A stretch of DNA of 63,463 nucleotides from an uncultured Faecalibaculum sp. Lineage in GTDB: Bacteria; Bacillota_I; Bacilli_A; Erysipelotrichales; Erysipelotrichaceae. The stretch is taken from positions 1 through 63,463 of the forward strand of contig NZ_CAJUPA010000009.1 in assembly GCF_910588395.1 (NCBI RefSeq), read 5' to 3'. This document shows positions 61,078-63,463 of this stretch, piece after piece. How positions within the stretch are numbered: the stretch's first letter is position 1; each line of letters starts with the position of its first letter. Both the position numbers and the translations under genes were made by a program. Below the pieces are notes generated by a model, which was given only the letters and a program-made list of their open reading frames with translations, was not told the DNA's origin and did not search any database.

Positions 61078-63078
61078 TCAGGCCGCTTCAATCAGTGAAC
61101 TGAAGGTGCGGCCGAAGGCATCGAATGTCCCTGACTGCAGAATCTTCTCCTGCAGCACTGGTTCATCCATCAAAGTGACAATGGCGCCTGTCACTCTGGG
61201 CAGATTTCTGTTCTCCACATAGGAGGGAGACATCAGAAACACAAAGCGCACTGCCGGATGGATCTCGTTCCAGTACATGCCGCCGGGAATGAGAGCCACA
61301 GCCAGCCGGGCGACCCGGGACAGCGGAACCGCCGGATGGGGTACTGCAATCTCATCGCTGAACACCACCGAGCCCATCTGTGCCCGGAGCTTGATCTGCT
61401 CCCGCAGATGGTCGGCGAAACTGTCCTTTTCATAGCTGGCCAGCGTCTCCACCAGATCATTCATCACCTGGTCCCTGTCCGGATGACCCGGATAGATCCG
61501 GAAATCCTCTTCCGAGAAGTAGCAGTCAAAGATCTCCTGCTGATTCCGGGAAACGGCACGGCTGCGGTTTTTTTCCTTCCTGTCCGTTTCATGACCGGCA
61601 TGGGCCTGATCGATGAAATGCTGGATGTTCTGCACATCCTCCTCCGACAGAAACACCGAAACATGGATGAACGGGACCCCGAAGATCACCGGTCCGATGT
61701 TCACGCTGGAAATGATCAGATCAATTCCCTGCAGAATGTCATCCGACATTTCGTAATACCCGGTTTCCGTGACTATGTGCAGACTGTCGGAGAAATGCTT
61801 CATCAGCCTCGACTTCAGAAGCTGACTGGATCCGTAACCGGTGGCGCACACCACCAGGACCTGCAGCTTTTTCTTCTCCTTCTGCCGTTCCAGTGCCGCC
61901 ATGACATGCAGCGCCAGATACGCCCATTCATCATCGTCGATGTCATACCGCCGCAGACTGGGCATGGCGCCGAAGTACTTGCGGATGATCTTCATCAGTT
62001 CCGGCTCATCCCGGACAATGGCTTCGGTCAGGGGATTTTTCTGGGGCAGTCCCCGCTGCAGACGGACCGTCATGGGCCGCAGGTGTTCCAGCAGACTGGA
62101 AATCAGCTGCTGGTCGCCATCCAGCTGCATGACATCATCTTCCGCAAGCTGCCGCAGCACCGTGATGGCTTCCTGTTCCAGATCCTGGGGCTGGCTGCCG
62201 GTGGAGTAATCCTTCCAGGTTCCTTTCCCGGCCAGGTGGAGCGCCAGATAGGAGATTTCCTCCGGCGGAAATTCCCCGTCGATCATTCCGGACAGGCGCC
62301 GGAAGATGGCCCGGGCAGCCTGGTATTCCAGAGACTCTTCAAATCCCGGTGTCATGATCGCCGCTTCGGGTTTCAGTCCGGCCTGCATCCGCTTGACCGA
62401 CAGCGCCAGATGGAGCAGCGCGTTCTGCACAGTGACATCCGACAGACGGATGCCGAACTGTCTTGATTCATCCAGAATCAGCCGCAGCATCTGTTCTGTG
62501 GGAATGTCGTCAAAATAACCGGAGTGATCCATATACTCCTGAATCGAACTGAAGGAGGAGGACCGGAAGAAGTAGTCCATGATCAGGGCCCGCTTGCTGG
62601 TTTCCTCTCCGGCAATGGATGCCCCTTCCCTGTCCGTTTCCAGGGACAGGCTGTATTCCTCCAGCAGCCCCCGCAGCTGTGTCATCTCCTTTTTCAGGGT
62701 TCCGGTGCTCACATACAGCAGGGCAGCAGTGTCCTCCAGATCCAGTTTTTCTCCGTCCAGCAGCATCCGCTGCATCAGATAGCGGCGTCGTTCCTGAGAA
62801 CTGTCCGGCACATCCGGCTGTCTGTGCACGGTTTCCGTCCCGGGTGTACCTGCCAGTACAGCAAACTGCACCGGGCGCTTCAGCACAAGACGGTAGCCGT
62901 TTCCCTGTCTGGCCAGGATTTCCCCGCCGTTTTGCGAGACTTCGGATTCCAACCGGCGGATGTAGGTTCGCACAGTCCGCTCGGATATGTGAAGAACCTC
63001 AGCCAGCTCTCTTGCAGTCAGATACCGGTTCTGGTTCTGATACAGCTGCGAGAGAAGCTCTTTCTCTTTTGGCTTCAT
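61078..63078 (-). CDS. LicR/MtlR-type PRD transcriptional activator
   Basis: A 666-residue regulator. Two helix-turn-helix parts are in 1-150 (LTARELAEVLHISERTVRTY). Two PRD domains follow (about 180-400) with regulatory His in LLHLALSVKRM, YLALHLAGK, LEHLRPMTVRLQ and YLALHVMAAL. Next come a IIB-like domain with Cys in VVCATGYGSSQ (about 405) and a IIA-like domain with His in AVPHPAVPL (near 575). PTS phosphorylation should switch it between active and inactive forms according to sugar supply. It lies between IIB and IIA of the system it most likely controls. Confidence 0.92.
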   Translation of the reverse strand: MKPKEKELLSQLYQNQNRYLTARELAEVLHISERTVRTYIRRLESEVSQNGGEILARQGNGYRLVLKRPVQFAVLAGTPGTETVHRQPDVPDSSQERRRYLMQRMLLDGEKLDLEDTAALLYVSTGTLKKEMTQLRGLLEEYSLSLETDREGASIAGEETSKRALIMDYFFRSSSFSSIQEYMDHSGYFDDIPTEQMLRLILDESRQFGIRLSDVTVQNALLHLALSVKRMQAGLKPEAAIMTPGFEESLEYQAARAIFRRLSGMIDGEFPPEEISYLALHLAGKGTWKDYSTGSQPQDLEQEAITVLRQLAEDDVMQLDGDQQLISSLLEHLRPMTVRLQRGLPQKNPLTEAIVRDEPELMKIIRKYFGAMPSLRRYDIDDDEWAYLALHVMAALERQKEKKKLQVLVVCATGYGSSQLLKSRLMKHFSDSLHIVTETGYYEMSDDILQGIDLIISSVNIGPVIFGVPFIHVSVFLSEEDVQNIQHFIDQAHAGHETDRKEKNRSRAVSRNQQEIFDCYFSEEDFRIYPGHPDRDQVMNDLVETLASYEKDSFADHLREQIKLRAQMGSVVFSDEIAVPHPAVPLSRVARLAVALIPGGMYWNEIHPAVRFVFLMSPSYVENRNLPRVTGAIVTLMDEPVLQEKILQSGTFDAFGRTFSSLIEAA

Positions 63079-63095
63079 ACGCCGGGGGTCGCAGG

Positions 63096-63422
63096 TCAGA
63101 TTTCCTTAACGACCAGATCGTGCATCTTGGCGATGCCCATGGGAACGGGAATGTAAGCCTGCGGGGGGATGGGGATGACCTTGGATCCCACTTCGTCGCC
63201 GATCTTCTGGAAGTTTTTCAGATACATCTTGGTCTGCGGGCTGATGAGGAACAGATCGAAGGCTTTGTCCTTGATCAGCTGTTCGCCTTCAATGACGCCC
63301 ACTGCCGTTACTTCCACATCGTGTCCCTTGGACTGCAGGGATTCGGTGGTTTTTTTGGCGATCATGGAGCTGGACATGCCGCCAACGCAGATAATCAGAG
63401 CTTTTTTCAGTGTACCGGGCAT
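63096..63422 (-). CDS. PTS lactose/cellobiose-type IIB protein
   Basis: A 108-residue phosphocarrier with the active Cys12 in ALIICVGGMSSSM and PIPPQAYIPVPMG near the end. First gene of the operon in this window. Its ATG is next to a sequence that resembles a group II intron end, and the upstream region lacks a strong ribosome site. The true start, or the 5' part of the operon, may therefore be altered; the CTG of LKKALIIC four codons in is an alternative start. Confidence 0.85.
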   Translation of the reverse strand: MPGTLKKALIICVGGMSSSMIAKKTTESLQSKGHDVEVTAVGVIEGEQLIKDKAFDLFLISPQTKMYLKNFQKIGDEVGSKVIPIPPQAYIPVPMGIAKMHDLVVKEI

Positions 63423-63423
63423 G

Positions 63424-63463
63424 GTGCACTTCTAGCTGGTGAAAGTCCAGCCACGATTATCTG
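63424..63463 (+). mobile_element. Possible group II intron 5' end at window edge
   Basis: GTGCAC at 63424 followed by the stem GCTGG-TGAAAGT-CCAGC (63435-63451). Group II introns start GUGYG/GUGC and carry a GGTGAAAGTCC-like hairpin soon after. Only 40 bases are available, so this is a resemblance, not an identification. Confidence 0.35.

Noticed and set aside
63435..63451. Edge hairpin considered as a LicT/BglG-type RNA antiterminator site
   Set aside because: No terminator overlaps it, the stem is short, and the regulator here is of the DNA-binding LicR/MtlR type rather than an RNA-binding antiterminator.

Overview
The window reads as chromosomal DNA of a mid- to high-GC gut Firmicute. The best guess is the Erysipelotrichaceae (Faecalibaculum/Allobaculum/Dubosiella-like). 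The reasons are the gene content (CxxEEHxH-type surface protein, many Rpn-like PD-(D/E)XK proteins, cellobiose PTS, a serpin lipoprotein, class B sortase) and Gram-positive signals (strong GGAGG ribosome sites, a T-box, cre-like boxes). This placement is an inference from protein style, not from a search. Both window ends carry sequence resembling group II intron 5' regions, so the window may be a whole contig broken at repeats.

Layout. 1-3.9 kb: coiled-coil protein, signal peptidase I and a large surface protein that ends abruptly. 4.5-6.6 kb: two identical tRNA-Lys(CUU) genes in inverted orientation, each with its own promoter and terminator, bracketing an Rpn-like gene and a broken second copy. 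6.6-13.3 kb: DeoR-type regulator, then cytidylate-kinase-like, HEPN-CBS, folA, thyA and HAD genes, then M18 aminopeptidase and murI. 13.3-14.2 kb: frameshifted Rpn-like remnant. 14.3-22.1 kb: complete overlapping hisZGDCBHAFIE operon led by a T-box whose UGGG bulge fits the C73 of tRNA-His. 22.1-26.9 kb: aconitase, citrate synthase and isocitrate dehydrogenase, enough to make 2-oxoglutarate and hence glutamate. 27.2-33.1 kb: serpin lipoprotein, another Rpn-like gene, a hydrolase, two small genes and a 602-residue Lys/Ala-rich repeat protein. 33.4-40.4 kb: HtrA protease, L-lactate dehydrogenase, the mglBAC sugar ABC transporter and a small InlB-repeat membrane protein. 40.7-47.7 kb: metallophosphoesterase, methyltransferase plus ROK kinase, patatin, ThpR, and Gls24-FakA. 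47.8-50.9 kb: murG-murB-ftsQ. 50.9-56.9 kb: sortase B, an Ltp-like protein, nagB, an orphan mannose-class PTS IIB, an AraC regulator and a HAD phosphatase. 57.0-63.4 kb: cellobiose/beta-glucoside PTS operon (IIB, LicR-type regulator, IIA, 4-TM protein, IIC, GH1 6-phospho-beta-glucosidase).

No phage, integrase, transposase of a named IS family, CRISPR array or rRNA was seen. The least conventional items are the inverted tRNA-Lys/Rpn island, the HEPN-CBS fusion, the histone-H1-like repeat protein with its unknown C-terminal domain, the surface protein with four C-x4-HxH-x3-C motifs and an apparently dead CHAP-like domain, and the possible intron ends at both edges.
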